42,031 bases of DNA from Geminocystis sp. GBBB08 (GCF_016743215.1 NZ_VRZC01000013.1:1-42031); one strand, 5' to 3'. Positions 1 to 10,332 are shown, numbered from the stretch's first letter. The notes: generated by a model from the letters alone, not told the origin. Program-made: numbers and translations.

Positions 1-23
1 ATATTGTCCTGAAAAGTAAGTTT

Positions 24-221
24 ATGACTAATTCGACTCCTGAATCTATCACTACTAATTCTCAAGAATCCATAGAATCTAATGTTCAACCTCAAGACAG
101 TTATGTTAAATTAGCAATGCGTAACATGGTGAAAAAAAGAGGTACATCTTTAAAGCATTTTTTCTTAACCACTTTTGCTTTATTAGGATTTCTCGTAGGA
201 ATTTCTTATTTAACCAGATAA
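24..221 (+). CDS. DUF3285-like small cyanobacterial protein, one C-terminal TM segment
   Basis: 65-aa ORF; pattern 'YVKLAMRNMVKKRGTSLKHFFLTTFALLGFLVGISYL' resembles the DUF3285 family. Confidence 0.7.
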   Translation: MTNSTPESITTNSQESIESNVQPQDSYVKLAMRNMVKKRGTSLKHFFLTTFALLGFLVGISYLTR

Positions 222-305
222 GCCTCAAAAGTATAAAATAAAAAAAATACTCAGATAAATCCCTGACTACAAACCACCTCAAAATATTTTGTACCCTAAG
301 CCTAA

Positions 306-2051
306 TTAACTTAAAATTTCTTGTAACTGATGTTGTTGCCATAAAGATTTATACAAGCCTTGTTGCGCAAATAACTCTTCATGATTACCTGATTGAATTA
401 TTTTACCTGCTTCCATGACTAAAATACGATCTGCATTTTGTACCGCCGATAATTGGTGAGTTATAAAAATTACGGTTTTTCCCTTCTCTTGTTTAAGATT
501 TTCTAAAATTTGAGCCGCAGTTTTATTATCAACACTAGAAAGAGCATCATCTAAAATTAGAATCGGTGCATCAGCAAATAACGCTCTAACTAATGAACTA
601 CGTTGTCTTTGTCCACCTGAAAGGGTTATACCTCTTTCTCCCACTAAAGTATCATATTTTTGGGGAAAAGTCATGATTTCTGGATGAATTTGAGCTTGTT
701 TCGCTGCATATTCAACTTCTACCATCTCCCCAGCAGGATCACTATAAGCAATGTTATTCTTAATGCTAGTGGAAAATAAAAAACTGTCTTGAGGTACATA
801 GGCGATCGCTTTACGCAAATCTGTTAAATTAATGTTAGTAATATCAATACCATCTAAAAATAATTGTTCTGGTGGTATATCTAATAAACGAGGAATCGCA
901 TTAGCTAAGGTTGATTTTCCTGAACCAATTAAGCCTACAATGGCAACAGTTTCACCTTGATTAATGGTAAAATTCAGATTATTTAAGACAGGATCATTGC
1001 TATTAGGATAACTAAAATTCAGATTAACAGCCCTGATTTCTCCTTTAACCTTTTCCACAGGTAAATTAACAGAAGAAGGATTATTTTGTATCTTAGATTC
1101 AACTTGAGTAATCGATTCAATACGATCAATACTCACCTCACCTCTTTGATAAGTGGTAATTGTAAAACCGAGTAAAGCAGTGGGAAAAACTAATCTTTCC
1201 ACATAAATAATTAAGGCAATAAAATCACCTACAGTAATTAAACCTTTTTCAATATCCGCAGTACCAAACCAAAGTAAAATCAATAAACTAATATTCGCAA
1301 TACCACCAATAATGGGAAATAATAAATTTCTGGTTTGTGCTAATTTTAAATTAGCTTTTAATAAATGTTGATTTTTTTTGGCAAAAGCCTTCCTTTCATT
1401 TTCCTCTTGAGCATAAATTTTTATTAAAGAAATACCACTCATATCCTCCTGAATTAATTCACTAATATCTGATAATTGTTCTTGTACTTCTAACTGTTCA
1501 TCTCTTAACTTTTCACTAAATAATTGAACAGTAAATAACATTAAAGGATAGATAGCCAAAGCCATTAAACTTAACTTTACATTAATCAAAAGCATTGCTG
1601 GTAAAGTTAAACCGTAGGCAAAAATAGTGTTAATTATACTAAGAATAGCAAAGCCAACTAAACGGCGAATATTATCCACATCACTGGTGGCACGATTAAT
1701 TAAATCTCCTGAAGTATTAACATTAAAATAAGCAGGTTCTAACTTTAATAAATGTTCAAAAATACGTTGTTTTAAATCAAATTCTACCTGTCTGCCAATG
1801 CCAAAAATAGCAATTCTGGAAAGCATCCGAATACACCACATAATACAAGCTAAGACAAACAGAAGAATCACATAACCAATCAGAGTTTTATAAGCAAAAT
1901 TATTCTGTAAATCGTCAAAAATATCACGAATTAGCCAAGGGATATAAACCCCGATAATATTCACCACTAATAAAGCCGAAGTTCCCCAATATAGCTTATT
2001 ACGATGCGGTTTTAAATAAGAAATTAATTTATTGAGTCGAGAATTAGCCAT
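306..2051 (-). CDS. ABC transporter, fused permease and ATP-binding protein (MsbA-like exporter)
   Basis: Walker A GLIGSGKST, signature LSGGQRQR, Walker B ILILDDALSSVD, N-terminal TM domain. Confidence 0.93.
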   Translation of the reverse strand: MANSRLNKLISYLKPHRNKLYWGTSALLVVNIIGVYIPWLIRDIFDDLQNNFAYKTLIGYVILLFVLACIMWCIRMLSRIAIFGIGRQVEFDLKQRIFEHLLKLEPAYFNVNTSGDLINRATSDVDNIRRLVGFAILSIINTIFAYGLTLPAMLLINVKLSLMALAIYPLMLFTVQLFSEKLRDEQLEVQEQLSDISELIQEDMSGISLIKIYAQEENERKAFAKKNQHLLKANLKLAQTRNLLFPIIGGIANISLLILLWFGTADIEKGLITVGDFIALIIYVERLVFPTALLGFTITTYQRGEVSIDRIESITQVESKIQNNPSSVNLPVEKVKGEIRAVNLNFSYPNSNDPVLNNLNFTINQGETVAIVGLIGSGKSTLANAIPRLLDIPPEQLFLDGIDITNINLTDLRKAIAYVPQDSFLFSTSIKNNIAYSDPAGEMVEVEYAAKQAQIHPEIMTFPQKYDTLVGERGITLSGGQRQRSSLVRALFADAPILILDDALSSVDNKTAAQILENLKQEKGKTVIFITHQLSAVQNADRILVMEAGKIIQSGNHEELFAQQGLYKSLWQQHQLQEILS

Positions 2052-2199
2052 CAGATTTTTATTGATAATAAAGAGGAGGAGATAGTTAATAATGAAAGTA
2101 GAGACTTAATACATTAAACTCGGACAATAAATAATTAATAGTTGTAAAACAGGCAAGATGCCCATAATTCCACATTCCTCGAAAGGGAATAAGCCTGTA

Positions 2200-2230
2200 A
2201 TTCCTCATTCCTAATTTCTCATTCCTCATT
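2200..2230 (-). repeat. Heptanucleotide tandem repeat (ATTCCTC on + strand), imperfect x4, overlapping the sugar-transferase stop codon
   Basis: attcctc attccta atttctc attcctc att. Confidence 0.9.
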
Positions 2231-2951
2231 AATATGCTCCGTTATTTTTGGGGAAAAGAACAACCCCAATAGTCTTTAGTATAATCCAAATATCCAATAA
2301 CCAATTATAATGATTAACATAATAGACATCAATTAGAACTCTTTGAGGATAAGGAATATCATTCCGACCAGAAACTTGCCATAATCCAGTAATGCCTGGT
2401 TTAATGGTTAAAACTCGATCCATTTTGCTACCATACTTATGTAACTCATCAGGTACAAGAGGACGAGGTCCAACTACAGTCATATCTCCTTTTAACACAT
2501 TGAAAAACTGAGGAAATTCATCTAAACTTGTCCAACGTAAAAATTTACCTATCCAAGTAATGCGTGGATCATCTTTTAGTTTAAAATTATCTTCAAATTC
2601 TTGACGTTTTTGAGGACATCGTGCCAACATTTCTTCTAAAACTTGATCAGCATTTACCACCATAGTTCTAAATTTAATACACTTGAATCTTTTAAAATTT
2701 TTACCAACTCTTTCTTGAGTATAAAAAATAGGTCCGGGAGAGGCAAAAGCAATTAAAATGCTTAGAATTAGATATAGTGGCGAAAAAATCACTAACACAG
2801 AGGCTGAAAAAATAATATCAAAGCTACGTTTATAAAACTCTTTTGTAATTCTTATTTGTTCCCGATTCGGCTGACGAGATATACTAATTAACCCTCGTCT
2901 TGCCAAACCCTGAATTACCTTTATGGAAACAAGTTGGCTATTTGCTGTCAT
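2229..2951 (-). CDS. Bacterial sugar transferase (polyprenyl-phosphate hexose-1-phosphate transferase, catalytic-domain form)
   Basis: KRSFDIIFSASVLVIFSPLYLILSILI, GPIFYTQERVGKNFKRFKCIKFRTM, LDEFPQFFNVLKGDMTVVGPRP, PGITGLWQVSGRN motifs. Confidence 0.92.
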   Translation of the reverse strand: MTANSQLVSIKVIQGLARRGLISISRQPNREQIRITKEFYKRSFDIIFSASVLVIFSPLYLILSILIAFASPGPIFYTQERVGKNFKRFKCIKFRTMVVNADQVLEEMLARCPQKRQEFEDNFKLKDDPRITWIGKFLRWTSLDEFPQFFNVLKGDMTVVGPRPLVPDELHKYGSKMDRVLTIKPGITGLWQVSGRNDIPYPQRVLIDVYYVNHYNWLLDIWIILKTIGVVLFPKNNGAY

Positions 2952-3169
2952 TTTTCTCCTTCACTTCACACCATGAATAATTAACCGTCATTTAATTGTC
3001 TTATTAAACAATGTTTATGACCTGTTTTATTAATTGACTGTTAAAATCAATCAAGTTATTGTCTAGTATTGTAAAACTTTTTTGATTTTATCGACAAACA
3101 ATATTTGTAATTACTTAAAAAATATAGGTAACATTTTAAATTACGTTGCAAGATGCCTATTCCACAAAA

Positions 3170-3200
3170 TTAATTGTTAATTGTTAATTGTTAATTGTTA
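3170..3200 (-). repeat. Heptanucleotide tandem repeat (TTAATTG)x4.4 adjoining the ssb stop codon
   Basis: ttaattgttaattgttaattgttaattgtta. Confidence 0.95.
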
Positions 3201-3201
3201 T

Positions 3202-3558
3202 TTAAAAATTACCATCATTATTTGGATAATTTTCAGAGTCTCTTTTTGCTCCTAATAAATCTAGCTTATCCACATTAATAACAGGTTTTGAACGTTTATC
3301 TCCACTATTACGATCATTCCATGTTTCAATTTTTAACGATCCTTGAATCCCAATTAAACTACCTTTTTTTACATAATTAGCGGCAATTTCAGCCGTTTTA
3401 CCCCAAATTTCTAACTCAAACCAATCGGGTTGATCATCTTTTTTACTCACTCTATTTACGGCAAGAGTAATACGACATTTTACTTTTCCCGAATCAAAAT
3501 AACGAATTTCAGGATTAATACCCGCACGACCGACTAAATGTACTATATTTAAACTCAT
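3202..3558 (-). CDS. ssb: Single-stranded DNA-binding protein, short form
   Basis: OB-fold SSB motifs (LVGRAGINPEIRYFDSGKVKCRITLAVNR, YVKKGSLIGIQGSLKIETW); start trimmed to MSLNIVHLVG. Confidence 0.88.
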   Translation of the reverse strand: MSLNIVHLVGRAGINPEIRYFDSGKVKCRITLAVNRVSKKDDQPDWFELEIWGKTAEIAANYVKKGSLIGIQGSLKIETWNDRNSGDKRSKPVINVDKLDLLGAKRDSENYPNNDGNF

Positions 3559-3835
3559 GATTTTGCGTATAAATGTACTAAATATCATTTATTCTATCAT
3601 AAGATTAGACTTGTTGCACAAGTACCGGAAAGAGCGGATTTGGGAAGAGGGAAGAGGCAACAGATAAACGTTTAAGTCAAGGCAAGGGGTTTAAACCCTT
3701 TGTTAGGAATTAATAAAAACTGCAAGTTAAATGCGTCAAGTGCTTAATAACTCTCAAACTCAAGTCATTTCTAAATTCTAAATTTTTCCTCAATGCAAAT
3801 GCCACAAATCAAATAGGATTGCAACGCCGTTTATA

Positions 3836-4846
3836 TTAACTATCACGCTTTTCTAATTTTATACGAGGATCAACTATTTTTAAGCATAAATCAGCGACTA
3901 AATTACCGATAATCAACATAGTAGCTCCCATCATTAAACTAGCCATGACTAAATATAAATCTTGAGCTTGTACTGCTTGTAATATTAATCGACCTAAACC
4001 AGGCCAGTTAAAGAAATATTCAGCGATAAAAGAGCCACTTAATAGACTAGCAAATTCAAAGCCTAACAAAGTTATTAAAGGATTAATAGCATTACGCAAA
4101 GCATGAACGTATAAAACACGTTTTTCAGGTAATCCCTTCGCTCTTGCAGTTTGAATATAATCTTGCCTCAATACATCTAAAAGTTGTCCCCTAGTAAGTC
4201 GTTGTAAACCTGCAAAACTGGTGATACTTAAAGCAATGGTAGGTAAAATCATGTGCCAACTTATATCTGTCACTTTTCCCCAGAAGGATAATTCATCATG
4301 GTTAATGCTTGTCATGCCACCAACGGGAAAAATCGGTGCTAAATTTTGAGCTAAAATCAAGAATAATAAAGCAGTGATGAAACTAGGAAATCCTTGCCCA
4401 AAATAGCTGATTACTCGTAAAATTCGATCAGTTATAGTATTTTGTTTAACAGCACTAATAATCCCTAAAGGTAAAGCGATCGCCCATGTGATGATGATAG
4501 AGGAAAATGCTAATAATAAAGTCGCCGGGATTCTTTCTAAAATGAGGCTAGATACCGAGCGAGAATAAACGAAACTTTGACCGAAGTCAAATTGGGTGAT
4601 AACTTGTTTAAACCATAATAAATATTGCTGTAAAGGAGATTTATCTAAGCCGAAACGAATTTTTAATTCTTCGATGGTTTCTTGGGAAATAGTGGGATTT
4701 TGTCGTAAATTATCGAGGTAATCCCCAGGGGCTAATTGTATGATCGCAAAACTTAATATGGATGCTAAAAGTAAGGTTAAAAGCCCTTGAAATAAGCGTT
4801 TTAAAACATAAATAACATTTTCATTTAATAACCAATATTTTGTCAT
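3836..4846 (-). CDS. ABC transporter permease (DppB/OppB-like peptide/nickel family)
   Basis: DppB-type N-terminus, RARAKGLPEKRVLYVHALRNAINPLITLLG EAA loop, multiple TM segments. Confidence 0.9.
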   Translation of the reverse strand: MTKYWLLNENVIYVLKRLFQGLLTLLLASILSFAIIQLAPGDYLDNLRQNPTISQETIEELKIRFGLDKSPLQQYLLWFKQVITQFDFGQSFVYSRSVSSLILERIPATLLLAFSSIIITWAIALPLGIISAVKQNTITDRILRVISYFGQGFPSFITALLFLILAQNLAPIFPVGGMTSINHDELSFWGKVTDISWHMILPTIALSITSFAGLQRLTRGQLLDVLRQDYIQTARAKGLPEKRVLYVHALRNAINPLITLLGFEFASLLSGSFIAEYFFNWPGLGRLILQAVQAQDLYLVMASLMMGATMLIIGNLVADLCLKIVDPRIKLEKRDS

Positions 4847-5012
4847 AATTCTTAATCATAAATTTCATTATTGTAACATTTTAATGAAAAATTAAATTTA
4901 TACAAGTTAAATGAGTCTATAAAATTATGAACTATTATCTTATTAAACTAATTATCTCGATTTTGCATAACATCAGGTAATAATAATAAAATGTTGTAAA
5001 TGTGAGCCAAAA

Positions 5013-5642
5013 ATGACTATTATTGCTGTAATTGATTATGATATGGGAAATTTACACTCTGCTTGTAAGGGTTTAGAAAAAGCTGGGGCAATTCCTAAAA
5101 TTACTGATTCTCCAAGAGAAATTGCTAATGCTGATGGAGTAGTTTTACCCGGGGTAGGTTCATTCGATCCGGCGATGCAACATTTAAAAGAAAGAGATTT
5201 AATTGAGCCGATCAAACAAGCGGTAAAAAGTGGTAAACCTTTTTTGGGCATTTGTTTAGGGTTACAAATTTTATTTGAGGCTTCAGAGGAAGGAAAAGAG
5301 GAGGGTTTAGGTATTATTAAAGGTAAAGTAAAGCGTTTTCAATCTGAGCCTAATTTGACTATTCCTCATATGGGGTGGAATACTCTTGATTTTACCCAAA
5401 ATAATCAACAATTATGGAAAAATCTTCCTCTTTCCCCTTATCTCTATTTTGTACATTCTTATTATGTTGATCCTCTTAATGCCGAAATTATTTCAGGACA
5501 AGTTACTCATGGTTCACAAAAAGTAACCGCAGCGATCGCCCAAGATAACTTAATGGCGGTACAATTTCATCCCGAAAAGTCATCAGATTATGGCTTACAA
5601 ATCTTAACTAATTTTGTTGAATTAGCTTCTCACTATTTTTAG
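5013..5642 (+). CDS. hisH: Imidazole glycerol phosphate synthase subunit HisH
   Basis: VIDYDMGNLHSACKGLEKAG, GKPFLGICLGLQILFE nucleophile motif, AVQFHPEKSSDYG. Confidence 0.95.
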   Translation: MTIIAVIDYDMGNLHSACKGLEKAGAIPKITDSPREIANADGVVLPGVGSFDPAMQHLKERDLIEPIKQAVKSGKPFLGICLGLQILFEASEEGKEEGLGIIKGKVKRFQSEPNLTIPHMGWNTLDFTQNNQQLWKNLPLSPYLYFVHSYYVDPLNAEIISGQVTHGSQKVTAAIAQDNLMAVQFHPEKSSDYGLQILTNFVELASHYF

Positions 5643-5799
5643 ATCAAAATCACCTCAGTTACCTCAGTTCTTCTGCTTTGAATATCCGATAAGGTTGCGG
5701 GTTTGACGGTTTGACGGTTGAAGATCATCAAGTTAGCTAATCAATTCCCTAAATTGAAAAATTGAAGGTAGGAAAAAGGGGAGAGTTTTTGATGCACCT

Positions 5800-7401
5800 C
5801 TAACTAATGTTACAATCCATTGTACGAGACATTAAACTATAAATGCCCCTTTCTAACAATCCTGACATCCCTACAGTGGGTAAATGTCCTTGAGGTGCTT
5901 TTATATTGTAAATTAGAATATCTTGAAATAACCATTTACCATTGATTCTCCATCCTAGGCGATCGCCAACTGCTTCCCAAACTTTTTTATCATATTCTCG
6001 TTTTCCTCCTAAACTAAGATAAATACGTTTTTGTACTGAAAAACCAAATTTACCCCTACTATATTTTGTCCAAAGTTTATCAAGAGTGTCTAAATCTCGA
6101 CAAGGAAAAGTGCGCATCAAATCTTTCTCAATCCAACCAGAATCTTCTCGTTTAACGGCTTTTAACATTAGTTTATGAGTTTCTTCATCAGCTTTTTGCC
6201 ATTGTTGATTTTTTAAAAATTCTTCTAAATTAGTATAATCTATACCAACTTCAGAAAGAGATATAACTGGCTGTGGTTCAACAATAGTTTGAGGAGATGA
6301 TATTTCTGTCGGTAAATTTGATTGTTCTAAATCGCTATAAATAGGAGGTATTTCTTCTTGGACAAAAGTTGATTTGTGATCTTCAAATCTAGTAGGTGAT
6401 AAAGGATCATAATGGGAATTATTATTGGGTATCACTTGAGATACTTTTGTAACTTTTCTTACCTTTCTCGTCACAGGTACGGGAGGAACTGCCATAATAG
6501 GTAAGTTATTCAGTGGAATTTTTTTTGGAGGATTAACAGGGATAGTTTTTTCTTTTTCTATGGATGAAGAAAGGTTGATTTGAGTATTTTCTGTGAGAAT
6601 ATGTAACCATTCAGCTACGGATTGAGGACGATTTTCAGGCTGTAATTCCATTCCCTTCAGAATCGCTAAATTAGTACGATCGCTTATGTGAGGATTATGT
6701 TGTTGAGGAGGAATTAAATTAATCCCTTGACTCCGAAATTGAGCGGGAAAAGGTATTTGTAAGGTAACAATATAATATAAAGTAGCCGCAAGGGCATAAA
6801 CATCAGTATAAGCACCTCTTTTGGCATTTCTTAAATATTGCTCTAAAGGTGCAAAACCTTCTGTGCGAGAGTTAGTATGAATTTGGGTTTTATCCTCAAT
6901 AAAATCTCTAGCTAAACCAAAATCAATTAATACCGCCTCATTAGTATGACGACGACGCATGATATTCGCAGGTTTAACGTCTCGGTGTAAAATGCTCCGT
7001 TGATGAATATAACTTAAAGCACTACCTATCTGATAAATATAGCGAATGGCTTCTACTTCATCTAAACCACCTTTTTTTTTGACTAAAGACTCTAAATTCC
7101 CACCATCAATGTACTCCATCATCATACACCACAAATTTCCCTCTTGACACACATCATCTACTCGAATAACGTGGGAATGATTACATTTAGCCAAGCGAAA
7201 CGCCTCTTGTATAAATCTTTCTTGATGTTTAGGAAAATCAGGTTGTGCCTGAATTGTGGCATTTAAGGTTTTAATAGCGATAATATTTCCTGTTTGAACA
7301 TCTTTGGCACTATAAGTAATACCTGCTCCTCCTGCCCCTAACACTTTCTCAATTACATATCTTCCTTTCTGGATAATTTGCCCTGTTTTCCAATAACTCA
7401 T
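5800..7401 (-). CDS. Serine/threonine protein kinase with C-terminal GUN4 domain
   Basis: Kinase motifs (LGAGGAGITYSA, HRDVKPANIM, IDFGLAR, TEGFAPLEQY) followed by linker and GUN4-like region (LEEFLKNQQWQKADEETHKLMLK...IEKDLMRTFPCRDLDTLDKLW...SRGKFGFSVQKRIYLSLGG...GDRLGW). Confidence 0.9.
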   Translation of the reverse strand: MSYWKTGQIIQKGRYVIEKVLGAGGAGITYSAKDVQTGNIIAIKTLNATIQAQPDFPKHQERFIQEAFRLAKCNHSHVIRVDDVCQEGNLWCMMMEYIDGGNLESLVKKKGGLDEVEAIRYIYQIGSALSYIHQRSILHRDVKPANIMRRRHTNEAVLIDFGLARDFIEDKTQIHTNSRTEGFAPLEQYLRNAKRGAYTDVYALAATLYYIVTLQIPFPAQFRSQGINLIPPQQHNPHISDRTNLAILKGMELQPENRPQSVAEWLHILTENTQINLSSSIEKEKTIPVNPPKKIPLNNLPIMAVPPVPVTRKVRKVTKVSQVIPNNNSHYDPLSPTRFEDHKSTFVQEEIPPIYSDLEQSNLPTEISSPQTIVEPQPVISLSEVGIDYTNLEEFLKNQQWQKADEETHKLMLKAVKREDSGWIEKDLMRTFPCRDLDTLDKLWTKYSRGKFGFSVQKRIYLSLGGKREYDKKVWEAVGDRLGWRINGKWLFQDILIYNIKAPQGHLPTVGMSGLLERGIYSLMSRTMDCNIS

Positions 7402-7527
7402 AGCGACTACAAAGTTTTCCGATGATCATCAGTAATGATTTCCCATTTTACTAGATTTGATGTTGATATTTTCTAATTATTAATGATCCTTTACCTTTAC
7501 AGAAAATGCCATCACTTTTGGAAAACT

Positions 7528-7983
7528 TTATCTTTCAGGAAACCAATCTTCATCTAATAATTTATCTAAAGTATAAGGGCATTCAGGAGGAAAAGTCTCT
7601 AATCCTGTACTATCAATGACATATTTACGAGCTTTACGATAAATTGAGGATTTATTTTCCGTTAAATAATGATAAAAATTAGTTGTCATGCGATCGCTTA
7701 TTTGCCCTCGAAAACTGGTAACTTCTGATCGCCAATGACGGTAACTTCTCTCTCTTTCATCCTGCCAATATTCTATTAATAATAAATGTCTAATTATTTG
7801 TTCTAATAAACTTTGTAAAGCTAATTTATCTCTTCTTGCCAAACTTTCTAACTCCTCGATTAAATTTTCTAAATCTAATTCATTTAATCTATTTTCTTTA
7901 AGTAAATTAATAGTTTCTTCTAACCACAAATAATCATCTATTTCATATAATTCTTTTAATTTTTTTTGAGTATCTATGATCAT
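7528..7983 (-). CDS. DUF29 family protein
   Basis: YEIDDYLWLEETINLLKENRLNELDLENLIEELESLARRDKLALQSLLEQIIRHLLLIEYW resembles DUF29. Confidence 0.85.
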   Translation of the reverse strand: MIIDTQKKLKELYEIDDYLWLEETINLLKENRLNELDLENLIEELESLARRDKLALQSLLEQIIRHLLLIEYWQDERERSYRHWRSEVTSFRGQISDRMTTNFYHYLTENKSSIYRKARKYVIDSTGLETFPPECPYTLDKLLDEDWFPER

Positions 7984-8069
7984 AAATTATCAGTCTTTAT
8001 TGTCAATCGGATTTATTTTATTATATAGCAAAACTTTTTGATCCTATGGAATTTAAAAACCCTGTAAAT

Positions 8070-8110
8070 AAAAAAACCGCCCTAGAGTTAATCTAAAAGC
8101 AGTTTTTTAT
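8070..8110 (-). terminator. Candidate intrinsic terminator of the psbEFLJ operon
   Basis: On the minus strand AAAACTGC ... GCGGTTTT stem (one G-U), inner TAGA/TCTA pairing, followed by a T run; lies just after the psbJ stop. Confidence 0.65.
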
Positions 8111-8137
8111 CAGTTAATTAATTTTAATTAAACTATT

Positions 8138-8254
8138 TTATAAAGACGAACCGATTCCAGCATAAGCACCATAGAAAAATAATGCTACCACAGTTAAAAT
8201 ACCCATTCCGGCAACAGTGCCTACAATCCAAAGGGGAATTCTTGCGTCTCCCAT
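8138..8254 (-). CDS. psbJ: Photosystem II protein J
   Basis: Manual translation [38 protein letters not shown]; not in the supplied ORF track. Confidence 0.95.
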   Translation of the reverse strand: MGDARIPLWIVGTVAGMGILTVVALFFYGAYAGIGSSL

Positions 8255-8284
8255 AATCAAACCTCCTATTAAATAAATTAGTTT

Positions 8285-8404
8285 TTAGTTAAAGAAATAA
8301 CTAGAGAATAAAACACCAAGCACCGCAATAAATAATAACCCTAAATAAAGGGAAGTACGGTTTAACTCTACACGTTGTTTGTTAGGATTTATGTTTCTGT
8401 CCAT
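8285..8404 (-). CDS. psbL: Photosystem II protein L
   Basis: Manual translation [39 protein letters not shown]; not in the supplied ORF track. Confidence 0.96.
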   Translation of the reverse strand: MDRNINPNKQRVELNRTSLYLGLLFIAVLGVLFSSYFFN

Positions 8405-8413
8405 TGATTTCTC

Positions 8414-8545
8414 CTATCGTTGAATAAATTGCATAGCGGTAATAGCACCGATGAAAAATACAGAAGGTACGGCTAAAGTATGGATAGCTAACCATCTGAC
8501 TGTAAAAATAGGATATGAAACTGGTTGATTAGAACTATTGCTCAT
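8414..8545 (-). CDS. psbF: Cytochrome b559 subunit beta
   Basis: Manual translation [43 protein letters not shown]; not in the supplied ORF track. Confidence 0.96.
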   Translation of the reverse strand: MSNSSNQPVSYPIFTVRWLAIHTLAVPSVFFIGAITAMQFIQR

Positions 8546-8572
8546 CTTTTATTTACCTTTTTATGTAACTAA

Positions 8573-8818
8573 CTATTTATTAAATTGTTCAATTTGTTTT
8601 GTAGCCTCATAGCGATCGCTAATAATCGGTAACTCTTCACGAGTTTGATTGAAATATTGATCAGGGCGAGGAGTACCAAAAGCATCATATGCTAAACCAG
8701 TACTTACAAATAACCAACCAGCGATGAAAAGCATGGGGATAGTAATACTATGAATTACCCAATAACGTACACTGGTAACTATATCAGTAAATGGACGTTC
8801 ACCTGTACTTCCAGCCAT
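8573..8818 (-). CDS. psbE: Cytochrome b559 subunit alpha
   Basis: [52 protein letters not shown]. Confidence 0.97.
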   Translation of the reverse strand: MAGSTGERPFTDIVTSVRYWVIHSITIPMLFIAGWLFVSTGLAYDAFGTPRPDQYFNQTREELPIISDRYEATKQIEQFNK

Positions 8819-8880
8819 AAGAGCATTGCCTCCAAAATTTTTTTAACTATCTAACTAATTTACAGCATTAACGACTCAAG

Positions 8881-9882
8881 TTATGCTTGACTTTGAGTAT
8901 TATATTTTAACAGAACACCACGCTCTCCTAAAACAAAACCTTGATCTTCATTGAAAAAAAGTATTTTATAGAAATTAGAAGGCACAGATTCCACTTCTCG
9001 ATCTTTCTCCCAAGTAATACCTGTATCAGAACTAACTAATAAATTTGCACTACCACCTGCTAACCAAATTTCATTATTTTGACGGGTAGCTAAATCTAAG
9101 AAACCCCAGCTAGTAGAATATTCAGGGTTAATAGCTTCTTCCCATTCTTCAAAATTATCAGGTTTCGTCAATTGAATTTGTCCACCTCTGGCAATTAACC
9201 AAAGACGATTATTTCCCAGAAAGCCCATATTTTGTAATCGTTTAGAAGAATTACGATTATGGGGAGTCCATTCTGTATCCCCAGGTTTCCATGTAGAATA
9301 AAAGTTACCTCTGGCACTTACGGCAACATATTTACCATCATCAGAACGACTAATATTCCGAGCAACACCAACAGAGCCTTCTACTAAGGCTTTCCAAGTT
9401 TTACCGCCGTCAGTGGTTTTATAAATAGCACCTAAATTAGTTACCATTTCTGCCGTATCAGGTGCAAGGGCAATTATACCATAAGGAATACCGGGTAATT
9501 TATTACTTAAAGGAATGCGATCCCAAGTAGCTCCACTATTTATAGTATGTAATAAAATAGAAGGTTCACCAGTAATCCAACCCTCATCACCATTAAAGCT
9601 AATAGCGGTAAAACTAACTCTTTCTTCCCCTAATTCAATAATTTTCGGTTGCCAAGTTTCACCACCGTCATTAGTTTCAAATAAACTAGCTTTTGTACCT
9701 ACTAACCAGCCGTGATTCGAGTCGCTAGTAAAGGCTAAATCAGCAAAAGTAGCGTCAGTTTCTAAACTAATTAATTGCCAAGGATTTTGAGTAGTTGAAG
9801 GTACATTAGAGCAACTAATACATAAAAAACCAATGATTATCAATACTAAAAATTGTTTTAGTCGATTAAATAACAGATTCAT
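8881..9882 (-). CDS. ycf48: Photosystem II assembly factor Ycf48/HCF136
   Basis: Lipoprotein signal (FLCISCSN), repeated BNR-like 'DGGETWQP', 'DGGKTWKALVEGSVGVARNI' motifs; next to psbE; start trimmed to MNLLFNRLKQF. Confidence 0.94.
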   Translation of the reverse strand: MNLLFNRLKQFLVLIIIGFLCISCSNVPSTTQNPWQLISLETDATFADLAFTSDSNHGWLVGTKASLFETNDGGETWQPKIIELGEERVSFTAISFNGDEGWITGEPSILLHTINSGATWDRIPLSNKLPGIPYGIIALAPDTAEMVTNLGAIYKTTDGGKTWKALVEGSVGVARNISRSDDGKYVAVSARGNFYSTWKPGDTEWTPHNRNSSKRLQNMGFLGNNRLWLIARGGQIQLTKPDNFEEWEEAINPEYSTSWGFLDLATRQNNEIWLAGGSANLLVSSDTGITWEKDREVESVPSNFYKILFFNEDQGFVLGERGVLLKYNTQSQA

Positions 9883-9930
9883 TTTTATTTCCAAATATAA
9901 TTTCTTTGATGAATTATTGATAGTTAATTT

Positions 9931-10278
9931 TTAACTTAATCCATATAAACTAATAAAAAACAGGAAACCCAAAGCTAAAGCACCGAAAATGAGTAAGTTT
10001 TTTTGCCCTGGTGTTAATTTATTAACTCCAAAACCAAACTCTAAGTTTTCAGCAAATCCTGATGGTGCATCTTGAGCTCCAATATTTACAAATGCAGTAT
10101 GACTAGAACCACACACAGGACAACGCCAGTTACTTGGTAAATCAGTAAATAACGTACCCGGTGGTATATTGGTTTTACTATCACCTTTTGAGGGTGCGTA
10201 GGTATAACCACAGGAACGACATTCATAACTCGGTGGTGCTTGTTCTGCTAAAGTTTTTTCTTTGGCCGCTTCACTCAT
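9931..10278 (-). CDS. rubA: Membrane-anchored rubredoxin
   Basis: YECRSCGYTYAPSKGD ... WRCPVCGSSHTAF CxxC pairs, C-terminal TM; canonical rubA-ycf48-psbEFLJ order. Confidence 0.94.
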   Translation of the reverse strand: MSEAAKEKTLAEQAPPSYECRSCGYTYAPSKGDSKTNIPPGTLFTDLPSNWRCPVCGSSHTAFVNIGAQDAPSGFAENLEFGFGVNKLTPGQKNLLIFGALALGFLFFISLYGLS

Positions 10279-10332
10279 GACGATATGTTAAGCAAATCTT
10301 AAAAGTTCTTTAAGAATTATTACATAAAATGA

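Noticed and set aside
106-342. Antisense 78-aa ORF overlapping the DUF3285-like gene and the ABC transporter end
   Set aside because: Overlaps two better-supported genes and has no recognisable domain.
3170-3200. Tandem repeats as a CRISPR-like array
   Set aside because: Units are contiguous 7-mers with no spacers, and no cas genes are present.
3836-4846. Orphan DppB-like permease as part of a new system
   Set aside because: Stand-alone peptide-transport permease genes are common in cyanobacterial genomes; nothing adjacent suggests a new association.
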